A DNA stretch of 64,000 nucleotides from Prevotella sp. tc2-28 (GTDB taxonomy: Bacteria > Bacteroidota > Bacteroidia > Bacteroidales > Bacteroidaceae): the NCBI RefSeq assembly GCF_900107705.1, contig NZ_FNRE01000005.1, forward strand, positions 62,001-126,000. The letters are read 5' to 3'. The notes beneath the pieces were generated by a model, which saw only the letters and a program-made list of their open reading frames with translations, was not told where the DNA came from and did no database searches. The position numbers and the translations under genes were made by a program. This document shows, one piece after another, positions 13,744-22,829 of the stretch (position 1 is the first letter of the stretch; each line of letters opens with the position of its first letter).

Positions 13744-14538
13744 TTTGGTCGCATCCTGAATGACCAAGCCTGCCAGCATAAAGCCAAAGATAGCGGTGAT
13801 ATGCGCCAGCGTGCCGTTAATCTGGGCTTTCGACGAGCACCATTCGTGGTTCAGGAGACGCTGGTCTCCGGGACCACTTTTTGCTTTCGAACACATACAC
13901 TGTTCGGTGCCGCAGGTAGAATTCTGGCCAAGGTTCTTCAGCAGTTCGTCGCTGTAGACACACAGGAACTTGCGCTTGGGAAACACCTTGTCTTTCTTGA
14001 ACTTATTCCTCAACGCACGAGCCAACGGGTCGCCCTTCACCTTCCAGAACTCTGTCACCTTGATGCGCGTCGGGTCCAGCTTGAGTGCCGCACCCATCGA
14101 CGAGAACAGCTTGGCTTTCGTCTGGCATGCCAGGAGAATGAGCGTCGTCTTGTCTTTCAACGAGTCGATGGCATCGATAATATAATCATAGGTTTCCAAC
14201 TGGAAACTGTCTGCCGTCTCCGCAGAGAATATTTGCTGCAGCGCCGTAATCTCAGCCTTGGGATTGATGGTGAGCAGACGCTCCTTCAGGGCTTCCACCT
14301 TTACCTGACCAACAGTCTTCGTCGTCGCCATCAGCTGGCGGTTAATATTGGTGATACACACGCGGTCGCTGTCTACGATGGTCAACTGGCGGATGCCGCT
14401 GCGCACCAGACTTTCGACACACCACGACCCGACACCGCCCACGCCAAAGACGATTACGCGTTTCTGGGCGATGTGCTTCATCGCCTCGTCTCCCAACAAC
14501 AACTCACTCCTACGGAATATTGCACTGTCTATTGCCAT
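13738..14538 (-). CDS. tcdA: tRNA threonylcarbamoyladenosine dehydratase (TcdA/CsdL)
   Basis: The 266-residue E1-like protein has RRSELLLGDEAMKHIAQKRVIVFGVGGVGSW (nucleotide loop), VDSDRVCITNINRQL, DAIDSLKDKTTLI and a late Cys pair in STCGTEQCMCSK. TcdA cyclises the t6A modification at position 37 of tRNAs. The start at 14538 is chosen because TACCTTTG lies at 14566-14559 on this strand, excluding the longer in-frame start at 14589. Although it also belongs to the ThiF superfamily, its motif set is that of TcdA and not of a carrier-activating enzyme. In Escherichia coli the enzyme is tied to the CsdA/CsdE desulfurase, so proximity to sulfur genes may be meaningful. It has a separate promoter without the ATACC operator. 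Confidence 0.88.
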   Translation of the reverse strand: MAIDSAIFRRSELLLGDEAMKHIAQKRVIVFGVGGVGSWCVESLVRSGIRQLTIVDSDRVCITNINRQLMATTKTVGQVKVEALKERLLTINPKAEITALQQIFSAETADSFQLETYDYIIDAIDSLKDKTTLILLACQTKAKLFSSMGAALKLDPTRIKVTEFWKVKGDPLARALRNKFKKDKVFPKRKFLCVYSDELLKNLGQNSTCGTEQCMCSKAKSGPGDQRLLNHEWCSSKAQINGTLAHITAIFGFMLAGLVIQDATKL

Positions 14539-14558
14539 CGCTCTGAAAATTTTGGCTG

Positions 14559-14566
14559 CAAAGGTA
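14559..14566 (-). promoter_or_regulatory. tcdA promoter (-7 element)
   Basis: TACCTTTG on the minus strand, 20 bp before the tcdA ATG at 14538. It lacks the CGCCG/GCACT context of the sulfur-regulon promoters. Confidence 0.7.
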
Positions 14567-14602
14567 CAAATTAGTGCGTAAAAAGCCAAAGAAAATCGTC
14601 AA

Positions 14603-14672
14603 ATACCACAGATTTGGTATGCGAATGCCGTACACGTGGGATTGTGGAAGCACTGGAATCGCCGTACCTTTG
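14603..14672 (+). promoter_or_regulatory. Sulfur-regulon operator and promoter of the uptake operon
   Basis: The operator ATACC-N8-GGTAT is at 14603-14620. After 44 bp comes TACCTTTG (14665-14672), preceded by CGCCG and by ATTG at 14641-14644, 20 bp upstream. The downstream GCACTGTGA equals that of the promoter at 12212-12243. Transcription should start near 14680 and produce a leader of about 155 nt before the binding-protein gene. Confidence 0.82.
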
Positions 14673-14720
14673 CACTGTGAAACGTTACAATCATCTTTTA
14701 ACTATAAAAAAAGCAAAGTT

Positions 14721-14900
14721 ATGAAAAAACGAATGTGTAGACAAATGTCAAATTATTGTTGCTGCCTAATGGCTATGACAATGAAGGGAAGTGTATACAT
14801 TATAATAGATAATGAACAAATAAAACATAGAAGACATGAAAAGAATCGCTTTAGCAATCGTCATATTTTTGAGTATCAACATCAGCAACACTTGGGCTGA
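14721..14900 (+). CDS. Candidate leader ORF with a Cys-Cys-Cys run
   Basis: A 59-codon frame begins with an ATG at 14721, about 40 nt behind the expected start site, and overlaps the start of the next gene by 65 bases. It encodes MKKRMCRQMSNYCCCLM at its beginning, with TGT-TGC-TGC at 14757-14765. The rest is not protein-like. Consecutive cysteine codons in a short leader frame upstream of sulfur genes are used in actinobacteria for cysteine-dependent attenuation. A similar sensing role here is a hypothesis based on position and the operator upstream. It may instead be untranslated leader. Confidence 0.35.
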   Translation: MKKRMCRQMSNYCCCLMAMTMKGSVYIIIDNEQIKHRRHEKNRFSNRHIFEYQHQQHLG

Positions 14901-15774
14901 AGGTAATTCAACTAATGCCAGCAAAAACGTGCGCACCATCAAGAGCCCACGATTTGCACGAGGACTGGTAGAAAAATGGATTAGTGAATATGAAAAAACA
15001 CAGCCTGGCGTTAAATTGCAAATAGCCAAAGGCAATCAAAATGAAGGAACTGTTGACCTGAATGTCGTATTCGACAATCATGATACAAAGCCTGAAAATT
15101 TTAGCCATACCACCATTTTCTTTGGAGAGTTCGCCGTGCTGCCTATCACAGCCAGTGGCAGTGAAGCCGCAAAAGTGCTGGAAGGCAAGCACCTGAACTC
15201 GAAGAAGCTGAAGCAACTTTACTTCCTAAACGACGATTTCGAAGAGGATGTAAAGAAAAACAAGCAATTTGAAAAGTTAGTTATTTACAGCGGCAGCAAT
15301 GCGACATCCATAGCATCTTCGTTCGCCCACAACTTTGGCGAAGAGATCAGCAATTTCCGAGGCAAGCGCATCTCTGGCGACGACCTTTTCCTGAACACCG
15401 CAATATCAAAAGATCCGTTAGGGGTATCTTTCAATACCCTGCCTAACATTTTCGACCTAAAGAGTCGACATATCAAGAGCGGCCTAACCATTGTCGGAAT
15501 CAATGTCAAGAAGAATATCGAGAAGAACTTTTCTGACGATGCCATACTCGATGACATCATCACCGTTCTCGAGAATGACAAGATATCAGAAGTAGCTGTA
15601 GAAAAAGTAGGTTTCTCCTATAAGAATGGTGACGATACCATTATCAAGTTCCTGCAATGGGTACTTAATGAAGGCACCAAATACAATCACGAATTCGGGT
15701 TACTAAACCTAGACCATAAACTGGCTCAGGCAGAAAGTGAAAAGATAAAGGTAGTATTGACTGCACAGAAATAA
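14836..15774 (+). CDS. PstS-like periplasmic substrate-binding protein
   Basis: The 312-residue protein has a signal peptide (MKRIALAIVIFLSINISNTWA) and the opening SPRFARGLVEKWISEYEKTQPGVKLQIAKG, which is the pattern of PstS-like binding proteins in Bacteroidota. FFGEFAVLPITASGS also fits this fold. PstS proteins bind phosphate or similar oxyanions. No pst ABC genes follow; instead a SusC/SusD pair does, 21 bp downstream, so the protein probably serves this operon. The ATACC operator shared with cysK and the encapsulin locus suggests a sulfur-containing or sulfur-related ligand (inference from context only). Confidence 0.65.
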   Translation: MKRIALAIVIFLSINISNTWAEGNSTNASKNVRTIKSPRFARGLVEKWISEYEKTQPGVKLQIAKGNQNEGTVDLNVVFDNHDTKPENFSHTTIFFGEFAVLPITASGSEAAKVLEGKHLNSKKLKQLYFLNDDFEEDVKKNKQFEKLVIYSGSNATSIASSFAHNFGEEISNFRGKRISGDDLFLNTAISKDPLGVSFNTLPNIFDLKSRHIKSGLTIVGINVKKNIEKNFSDDAILDDIITVLENDKISEVAVEKVGFSYKNGDDTIIKFLQWVLNEGTKYNHEFGLLNLDHKLAQAESEKIKVVLTAQK

Positions 15775-15795
15775 ACTAACACAAAACGTAGACTT

Positions 15796-18700
15796 ATGGT
15801 AAAGAGATTATTTATTGCAACACTCGTTGCAATCAGTCCCCTCTATGCATTGGCACAAGGGCTGATAACGGGACATATCAAGGATGCACGTAGCGGTGAA
15901 GCACTCATTGGCGCATCGGTGATTGTGAAAAGTGAAAGCGGCAAGGGTGTCGTGACGGATATCGACGGAAATTTCTCGCTGCAAACCAAGAAAGAGGCTC
16001 CACTGACACTCAGAGTAGAATATGTAGGTTATCGTCCACTGGACGTTGATGTCTATGACTTTGAAGAGCCTGTTGAGATAACGCTTATCGATAACTCCAG
16101 CAGGCTGGATGAAGTTGTAGTGGTAGGTTATGGTACACAAAAGCGACTGGAATTGACTAGTAGCATTTCCAGTGTCAGCAAGGACTTGCTGAGCCAGTCA
16201 TTGGGTTCTGTCGAGAGCGCTCTGCAAGGTGCTGTAGCAGGCCTCAACATCTCTGTCAGCTCTGGTCAGCCTGGTGCCACCAGCAACATCCGCATCCGAG
16301 GCGGTAACAGTATCACAGGAGGCAATGAGCCTCTCTACGTTATCGATGGACTCATCGTATACAATGACGTAACCTCCACATCGACTGGCGCTTCCGGCAG
16401 TGATGCAGCCCTTGATCCATTGGCATTTCTGAATCCAAATGACATTGAGAGTGTTGAAGTTCTGAAAGACGTATCTGCCACTGCCATTTATGGCACACGT
16501 GGCGCCAATGGTGTCATTATCATCACCACCAAGAAAGGATCACACGGGCGGAACAATATCAGTTACACAGGAACTTTCGGTTGGAGTCACGCAGCCAAGA
16601 CACTCGACTTCCTCAACGCCCAACAGTTTACCGACCTATACAATGAACTAAATCCTAATGCGCCACTTCCTACCCCTACAGCCTCTTACGACTGGCAGGA
16701 TGCTGCCTTGAGAACTGCATTCTCGCAAGAGCACCAGATTAGTTTCGCTGGTGGTGACGAGAATTCTCGATATACAATCAGTGGGGGATACAAGAACCAG
16801 CAAGGCATCATCATCGGTACCGATCTGAAGCGCTACACAGGTCGCATCAACTATGAGCGCAATGTGCTAAAGAACCTATTGGTGGGCGTCAATGCCACTG
16901 GAGCCTACAGCGATTTGGAAGGACTACGCAATGTCGATCACGGCAACTCGGGGCAAACAGCCAAATGGGCAGCCAACAGTTGGATGTCTGCTTTGATCAC
17001 TCCACAAACACAACCCATTTATCTCGCAGATGGTTCGTTTAACTATTCACAGACCCCTGTCAGTCAAGATCTGTTCGTGCGCAATGGGGAGACCGTAGTG
17101 GGAAATCCCATTTCAGACCTTTATAACATTAAGACTTCTACCAGCAACACGCGACTGATAGCCAATGCCTTTGCCGAGTGGGAAGTTATCAAGAGCCTGA
17201 AATTGAAGGCCGACATCGGTGCTGATCTTTCGAATACGAAGCAGAACAACTATTCACCATCATACACCACTACAGGACTAGAGCATAACGGCGTAGCCTC
17301 TGTAGGTGACAACCGTACCAACGTATGGCAAGCCGAGTTTACTGCCAGCTATGACAACACCTTTAATCGCCTACACCACATCAATCTGCTGGGAGGCTAT
17401 ACCACGCAACGAACAGACCGTACTGGTTTTGCCACCACCGTCCGCAATTTTGCCAACGACGCCACAGGTTATGACAATCTCTCGGCTGGCAGCGACCTCT
17501 ATCGTTCAACCAGCGAAAGAGTCATCAGTACCCTGCAATCGGTGCTTGGACGTGTAAACTATTCCTTTGACTCACGCTATAATGCCTCGTTGACCCTTCG
17601 AGCAGACGGTAGTAGTCGCTTTGCCAAAAACCACAAATGGGGATGGTTTCCTTCTGCCGGTTTTTCCTGGAACATCGACAAGGAAAAGTTTATCCATCTG
17701 GGCAAGAAAGTGGACTATCTGCAACTCCGCCTTTCTGCAGGTATCGTAGGTAATCAGGAAATTGGCGACTACCAGTTTGCTGCCACCGTATCACCCACCG
17801 ACCTGCCATTCATCTATAACGGACAAGAAACGGTAGCCTACTATATTGTCAACAAGGCCAACCCAGACTTGAAGTGGGAGAAAACAGCTTCCTATAATGT
17901 GGGGATCAGCAGCGGTTTCTTCCAGAACAGGCTGAACATCACATTTGATGCATACTATAAAAAAACCACCGACCTGCTGTTGCAAGTTCCCGTTGAAGGC
18001 GTCACGGGCTATGCCACATCCCTCCGTAACATAGGATCCGTTACCAACAAGGGTATCGAACTGGAAGTAGCAGGCGTGGTAATTGACAACAAAGACTGGA
18101 AATGGAACGTGAATGCGAATATAGCCCATAACAAGAATGAAGTCACTTCACTGGGACAGGCATCGTCCATCATCCCTAGCATCAATGGAGCTACACTGGG
18201 CTATATCTCACCACTTATTGTTGCTGTCGGAGAACCTTTAGGTACTTTCTATGGCTATAAGTTCAAAGGAATCGTGCAGTCAGAAGAACAGGCCGCAACG
18301 CTGACTCCGCAAACCATCAATAAGTTGGAGCCAGGTAATCCTTACTACGAGGATGTGAATGGCGATGGTGTCGTAAACACAGAAGACCAGACCACACTGG
18401 GCAATGCACAGCCTAAGTTCACTTACGGACTGAGCACCACACTACGTTATAAGCAATGGGACTTACTGATCAACATTGCCGGTTCGTATGGCAACAAACT
18501 CTACAACGGCCTTGCCACTCGTCTGACCAAAGGTTCCACTTACTATAACAGTCTGGCTATTGTGGCAGACCGCTGGACACCGACCCACCCCTCGAACGAG
18601 ATTCAGAAAGCCAGCAACGACTTGACGGTAGTGTCAGACAGTCGCTATGTGGAAAATGCCAGTTATCTGAGAGTAAAGAACATCCAGTTAGGCTATACCC

Positions 18701-18906
18701 TTCCGGTTCCGCAAGTCACACGTGATGCCCGTCTGCGTTTATATCTCTCGTTGCAGAACTTCTTTACCATCACGAACTATTCAGGTTATGATCCTGAAGG
18801 TGGCCGCAACGGAGCCAGCGAGCAAAGCGCGCTCTATCAAGGTATAGACATGGCTACCTACCCCACTTCAAAATCAATCGTATTAGGCGTTAACATTACA
18901 TTATAA
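15796..18906 (+). CDS. SusC/RagA-family TonB-dependent outer-membrane transporter
   Basis: The 1036-residue protein shows, in order: a signal peptide ending ALAQG, a carboxypeptidase-like regulatory domain (GHIKDARSGEALIGASVIVKS...DGNFSL, about 20-95), the TonB-box-like LDEVVVVGYGTQKR (about 104-117), the plug domain (IRIRGGNSITGGNEPLYVIDG; ATAIYGTRGANGVIIITTKKG), and a long 22-strand-type barrel ending SKSIVLGVNITL. It imports a bulky or scarce solute together with the SusD lipoprotein encoded 4 bp downstream. There is no glycoside hydrolase in the operon, and the upstream operator is that of the sulfur genes, so the substrate may be an organosulfur compound or peptide and not a glycan (inference). 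Confidence 0.92.
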   Translation: MVKRLFIATLVAISPLYALAQGLITGHIKDARSGEALIGASVIVKSESGKGVVTDIDGNFSLQTKKEAPLTLRVEYVGYRPLDVDVYDFEEPVEITLIDNSSRLDEVVVVGYGTQKRLELTSSISSVSKDLLSQSLGSVESALQGAVAGLNISVSSGQPGATSNIRIRGGNSITGGNEPLYVIDGLIVYNDVTSTSTGASGSDAALDPLAFLNPNDIESVEVLKDVSATAIYGTRGANGVIIITTKKGSHGRNNISYTGTFGWSHAAKTLDFLNAQQFTDLYNELNPNAPLPTPTASYDWQDAALRTAFSQEHQISFAGGDENSRYTISGGYKNQQGIIIGTDLKRYTGRINYERNVLKNLLVGVNATGAYSDLEGLRNVDHGNSGQTAKWAANSWMSALITPQTQPIYLADGSFNYSQTPVSQDLFVRNGETVVGNPISDLYNIKTSTSNTRLIANAFAEWEVIKSLKLKADIGADLSNTKQNNYSPSYTTTGLEHNGVASVGDNRTNVWQAEFTASYDNTFNRLHHINLLGGYTTQRTDRTGFATTVRNFANDATGYDNLSAGSDLYRSTSERVISTLQSVLGRVNYSFDSRYNASLTLRADGSSRFAKNHKWGWFPSAGFSWNIDKEKFIHLGKKVDYLQLRLSAGIVGNQEIGDYQFAATVSPTDLPFIYNGQETVAYYIVNKANPDLKWEKTASYNVGISSGFFQNRLNITFDAYYKKTTDLLLQVPVEGVTGYATSLRNIGSVTNKGIELEVAGVVIDNKDWKWNVNANIAHNKNEVTSLGQASSIIPSINGATLGYISPLIVAVGEPLGTFYGYKFKGIVQSEEQAATLTPQTINKLEPGNPYYEDVNGDGVVNTEDQTTLGNAQPKFTYGLSTTLRYKQWDLLINIAGSYGNKLYNGLATRLTKGSTYYNSLAIVADRWTPTHPSNEIQKASNDLTVVSDSRYVENASYLRVKNIQLGYTLPVPQVTRDARLRLYLSLQNFFTITNYSGYDPEGGRNGASEQSALYQGIDMATYPTSKSIVLGVNITL

Positions 18907-18909
18907 GTT

Positions 18910-20478
18910 ATGAAAAAGAATATCTATACATATATCGCTGCGGCAACATTGTTTCTTACAAGTTGCACCGACCTCGACCAGTCGTCCATCAGCACCATTG
19001 ACAAGGAAAATTTCTATCAGAATGAATCAGACATCAAGGTTGCCCTGAACGGAGTCTATCAAGTATTGACAGACGGTAGCATGAATGGACCGTGGAACGA
19101 TGAACTTATCTTCCTGAACGACCTGCAGAGTGAGTATGCACGAAGAGGTACTGCCAACAGTGCTGCCATCACAGAGATCGGCGATTTTGCCATTACACCT
19201 ACCAATGCCTTTGTTGAGACAGCATGGCTCTATCGGTATAAGGCGATTAACCGTGCCAACATCCTGATAGATAAAGTCAACGACAGCCAACTATTGTCTG
19301 CACAAGTCCGCGATAATTATATTGGTTCAGCCAAATTCCTTCGTGCATTATACTATTTCGACCTCGTCCGTTTGTTTGGCGATGTTCCCTTGGTATTGCA
19401 CGATGGAGAGGGTGAAGGAGCCCCGCGTACCAGTAAAGACGAGGTATACCAGCAGATTGCAGAAGACCTGACAGCAGCAGAAGCCATCAGCACCGATTTT
19501 CCCAAGCTGAGCAGTGAGGCCTCATCGCAAGCAGCATCGGGATTGCTCTCCAAAGTGTATATCACCTGGGCACAGACAGATTCAGAATATTCCAAGGCCC
19601 ATCAGGCAGAATTATACCAGAAAGCCATCGAAGCAGCCAATAAGGTTATCAGTTCTGGAAAATACAAGTTGATAGACAAGTTCATCGACAACTGGTCACT
19701 TGACAAGAAAGAAGGTCCGGAGTTAATCTTCACCGTAGAGCATAAGTTCGGCATCAACAGGAATGTCACAGGACACTGTGTCTTCTCAACAGGTTTCGAC
19801 AACAACAAGTTACCCGTCATCGCGGCTATCAACAATAACCTTTACTACGAGTTTGACGCCCACGACCAGCGCCGTGATGCTTCCGTCACGCTGCGATTAT
19901 TCGACCCATCCAAAGGAAAGTATTTCGACTTCGAGCGTCTTCGTTTCCGCAAATATATCGACACGTTATACATGGCCAATGAGAGTGCACCGTATATCTC
20001 TGGACAGAATACCAGTTCTTCCGTATTACGCTATGCAGAGGTTCTGTTGGTCAAGGCCGAAGCTGAAAACGAGTTAAACGGTCCTACCGCTGTGGCCTAT
20101 GAAGCATTGAATGCCATCCGCCGTCGTGCCTATTGGAATCCGTATAGCAGTCAGCAGGAGAAGCCATCCAACGGTACTCCCCTCGTACTTGCCGGTCTTT
20201 CTAAGGAACAATTCCGTCAAGCCGTACAAGATGAGCGTTACCGTGAGTTCGTCACAGAAGGTAATCGCTGGTTTGATCTGAAGCGCTGGCACATCTTGGT
20301 AAAGACCATCAAAGAGAAAGTTCCTGCAGACGATTTGAAATACAAGAACATCTCTACCCGCAACTATTATCTCCCCGTCCCTGAGACGCAGATAGTGCTC
20401 AATCCTAACTTACAACAGAATTGGGGATATGCCGGTGAAACCACGGGCGATCCATACAGCGCACTGGGATGGAAATGA
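18910..20478 (+). CDS. SusD/RagB-family outer-membrane lipoprotein
   Basis: The 522-residue lipoprotein has a signal peptide ending FLTSC (lipidated Cys at residue 19) and typical SusD features: YQNESDIKVALNGVYQVL near the N-terminus, KFLRALYYFDLVRLFGDVPLV (TPR helix), VLRYAEVLLVKAEAENEL and DERYREFVTEGNRWFDLKRW near the C-terminus. It caps the SusC barrel and binds substrate at the surface. The start codon is 4 bases behind the SusC stop, so the pair is coupled. The C-terminus is complete (LNPNLQQNWGY). The substrate cannot be told from sequence. Confidence 0.92.
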   Translation: MKKNIYTYIAAATLFLTSCTDLDQSSISTIDKENFYQNESDIKVALNGVYQVLTDGSMNGPWNDELIFLNDLQSEYARRGTANSAAITEIGDFAITPTNAFVETAWLYRYKAINRANILIDKVNDSQLLSAQVRDNYIGSAKFLRALYYFDLVRLFGDVPLVLHDGEGEGAPRTSKDEVYQQIAEDLTAAEAISTDFPKLSSEASSQAASGLLSKVYITWAQTDSEYSKAHQAELYQKAIEAANKVISSGKYKLIDKFIDNWSLDKKEGPELIFTVEHKFGINRNVTGHCVFSTGFDNNKLPVIAAINNNLYYEFDAHDQRRDASVTLRLFDPSKGKYFDFERLRFRKYIDTLYMANESAPYISGQNTSSSVLRYAEVLLVKAEAENELNGPTAVAYEALNAIRRRAYWNPYSSQQEKPSNGTPLVLAGLSKEQFRQAVQDERYREFVTEGNRWFDLKRWHILVKTIKEKVPADDLKYKNISTRNYYLPVPETQIVLNPNLQQNWGYAGETTGDPYSALGWK

Positions 20479-20533
20479 TCAAATATGAAGAAATAAACAT
20501 GAAGAAAAAGTAACCATTAAAAATAGAAGAATT

Positions 20534-21613
20534 ATGAAAAAGCAAGTTTTAGACACCCTTCGCAACTCGCTGCTCATCGCCGCTGTTGCATCCGTATCAG
20601 CAACCTATAGTGTAGCACAAACCTCAAGCGATTACAATAAGCGAGAGTTGCTGTGGCAAGTACTGGACCAAAGTCGCGCCAACGATTATGTGCCTGTATT
20701 CTTCAACATCCACTTCAAGGACAAGACAGGTCAGAAGGCCGTGCAGTCACACATTGACTGGTATAAGACCACCCACGTGGACTTCGTCAATGTCAAGTAT
20801 GAATACTTCCCGGAGATTCAGGCTGTCAGCAGCAAAAAAGACTGGAAGAACATCAAGTCTTTTGCTCCCGAGACATGGGAGGAGCAACTGAATGTGATTC
20901 GCCAACTCAAGCACGAGCTAGGACATGAGGCACTTATTATTCCTACTGTATTCTCTCCCCTTCGCGTTCTTATTCAGACGGCAGGAGCCCAACTGTCAAG
21001 TGATCGTGACGGACGCCGACGCATCGTTGAAATCATCAAGCAAGACCCCAAGGCAATCAAACCAGCTCTTGAGGCTGTCACCAAAAGCCTGGTCTATTAC
21101 ATCCGCGAAGCGCGTAAGGCAGGTGCCGACGGTTTTTATATCTCCAGTCAGGGTGACGACCTGGAGGAGTTCGGCGGTGGTGTGTTTGTTGACGTTCTCA
21201 AGCCGTACGACCGTCAACTCAGTGACGTAGCAGCTGAGGTAGCACCTTTTAATATCCTTCACATCTGCGAAAGTGGTGGTCATTTTACCACCAAGACCTT
21301 TGACGACTATCTCGACTATCCCGGCAGCATCATCAATCCACCTCTCCACAACTGGGAGGGCAAGGGACTCAGTCTTGCAGACATCAGCAAACTGTTCCGT
21401 CGCCCTGTGCTTGGCGGACTCAACAATCGCAGCCAGGCACTGAAGGAGGGAAATCTCACAGCACTGAAGGCAGAAGTGGACGAGATTCTGAAGGACGCAC
21501 CAGCCAACTTCATCTTCGGTGCAGACGATTCCGTCTTCAACGATGTCGATCAGGAATTACTGAGAAAGCTGGTAGATTATATACATACTTGGCGACAGAC
21601 GCATAAGAAATAA
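20534..21613 (+). CDS. Exported uroporphyrinogen-decarboxylase-family protein (MtaA/CmuA-like fold)
   Basis: The 359-residue protein has a Sec signal peptide (basic MKKQVLDTLR, hydrophobic core, cleavage near YSVAQ, about residue 29) followed by a URO-D-family TIM barrel: VPVFFNIHF, HIDWYKTTHVDFVNVKYEYFPE, FNILHICESGGHF (His243-x-Cys245) and RPVLGGLNNRSQALKEG. In MtaA/CmuA methyltransferases the H-x-C pair binds zinc, together with a later Cys that I do not see here. Members of this superfamily are normally cytoplasmic, so an exported form is odd. It lies 55 bp behind susD in the sulfur-regulated operon. It might act on a methylated or thiol-containing substrate, or be a binding protein; neither can be shown from sequence. 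Confidence 0.7.
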   Translation: MKKQVLDTLRNSLLIAAVASVSATYSVAQTSSDYNKRELLWQVLDQSRANDYVPVFFNIHFKDKTGQKAVQSHIDWYKTTHVDFVNVKYEYFPEIQAVSSKKDWKNIKSFAPETWEEQLNVIRQLKHELGHEALIIPTVFSPLRVLIQTAGAQLSSDRDGRRRIVEIIKQDPKAIKPALEAVTKSLVYYIREARKAGADGFYISSQGDDLEEFGGGVFVDVLKPYDRQLSDVAAEVAPFNILHICESGGHFTTKTFDDYLDYPGSIINPPLHNWEGKGLSLADISKLFRRPVLGGLNNRSQALKEGNLTALKAEVDEILKDAPANFIFGADDSVFNDVDQELLRKLVDYIHTWRQTHKK

Positions 21614-21624
21614 AAAAAAATTCC

Positions 21625-21632
21625 TACCTTTG
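21625..21632 (+). promoter_or_regulatory. TACCTTTG directly before the symporter gene
   Basis: TACCTTTG ends 5 bases before the ATG at 21638, so a transcript from it would be leaderless or have only a few leader bases. No operator is seen. Read-through from the upstream operon is equally possible. Confidence 0.5.
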
Positions 21633-21637
21633 CATCG

Positions 21638-22828
21638 ATGAAAAGAACATTGATATGGATTGGGGCACTCCTTGCGGGTGCCCTGTTAGGATTACTAGGC
21701 ATCGAATGGCTCAACGACACGGTGAGCTATATCGCCTCCATCTACACGCGACTGTTTCAGTTGCTGGCGGTACCAACCATTGTGTTGGCTGTGATAACGA
21801 CGTTTGCCACTTTCGGCTCGAAGGGTTCCGGCAAGATATTCGGCCGCACACTGACCTACACCCTGCTCACCACCTTTGCAGCCGCAGCCGTCGGTGTGTT
21901 GCTCTTTGTGTTGATAGCCCCGGGCAATCTGCCTTCCTCTCAACTCACGGCATTCGCCCCCAACCTCAACACGCTCTCGTCTCCTCCTTCTTACAGTTCG
22001 CACCTCATCAGCATCATTCCCAACAACATCGTGAAGCCATTCCTTGAGGGCAATGTACTCTCGCTGTTGCTGTTGGCATTTGCTGCAGGCATCGGACTGT
22101 CGAAGTTGCCGGATACAGAAAACAAGCAGGTGGTGGTGAAAGGACTGCTCGGACTCCAGGAACTGCTCTTCGTGCTCATCCACTGGCTCATCTGGACGCT
22201 ACCCCTTGGCATCGTGGCCTTCTCAGCCCAACTGTCGGCACAATTGTCTGCAGGCGTGGTAGCCGACTCCATTGGCAAATATGTGTTGGTAGTACTGGGC
22301 GGCAACGTCATTCAGTTCTTCGTGGTGCTGCCCTTGTTCTTACTGTTCAGAGGACTGAACCCCGTGCATGTGTTGAGCAAGATGATGCCTGCCGTGCTGA
22401 TGGCCCTGTTCACGAAGAGCAGTGCAGCCACGCTGCCAGTAACGATGAACACTGCCGAGAACCGTTTGGGCATCCAGCAGAACATTGCCCGTTTCGTGCT
22501 TCCCATCTGCACGACGATTAACATGAACGGCTGTGCAGCCTTCATCGTAGTCACCTCACTCTTCGTGATGCAGAACGGCGGCATCCCGCTCACGTTGACC
22601 AGCATGCTGTTCTGGATTGTCATCTCCGTCATCTCGGCGATAGGCAATGCCGGTGTCCCCATGGGCTGCTTTTTCCTGACGCTCTCGCTAATGTCCGGCA
22701 TCGGCGCACCCGTAGCTATCTTGGGTATCATCCTGCCTATCTACACTATTATAGATATGGTAGAAACGGCAGAGAATGTATGGTCCGATTCCTGCGTTGC
22801 GGCAGCTGTAGATCACGATTTCCAGTAA
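21638..22828 (+). CDS. Dicarboxylate/amino acid:cation symporter (DAACS family)
   Basis: The 396-residue membrane protein carries the family signatures KSSAATLPVTMNTAENRLG (serine-rich motif before TM7), TINMNGCAAFIV (TM7, NMDGT-like with variation), GNAGVPMGCFFLTLSLM (HP2) and IDMVETAENVWSDSCVAAAVD (TM8, cation/substrate contacts). Eight transmembrane helices and two hairpins are expected. Members import aspartate, glutamate, C4 acids or cystine (TcyP). Because it sits between a sulfur-regulated uptake operon and cysK, cystine or another sulfur amino acid is a plausible substrate, but no diagnostic residues are known to me. The start overlaps the promoter-like TACCTTTG by a gap of only five bases. 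Confidence 0.85.
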   Translation: MKRTLIWIGALLAGALLGLLGIEWLNDTVSYIASIYTRLFQLLAVPTIVLAVITTFATFGSKGSGKIFGRTLTYTLLTTFAAAAVGVLLFVLIAPGNLPSSQLTAFAPNLNTLSSPPSYSSHLISIIPNNIVKPFLEGNVLSLLLLAFAAGIGLSKLPDTENKQVVVKGLLGLQELLFVLIHWLIWTLPLGIVAFSAQLSAQLSAGVVADSIGKYVLVVLGGNVIQFFVVLPLFLLFRGLNPVHVLSKMMPAVLMALFTKSSAATLPVTMNTAENRLGIQQNIARFVLPICTTINMNGCAAFIVVTSLFVMQNGGIPLTLTSMLFWIVISVISAIGNAGVPMGCFFLTLSLMSGIGAPVAILGIILPIYTIIDMVETAENVWSDSCVAAAVDHDFQ

Positions 22829-22829
22829 A

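Noticed and set aside
13738..14538. tcdA as a second carrier-activating enzyme of the sulfur pathway
   Set aside because: Its motifs and late Cys cluster are those of TcdA, and it has a separate promoter lacking the shared operator.
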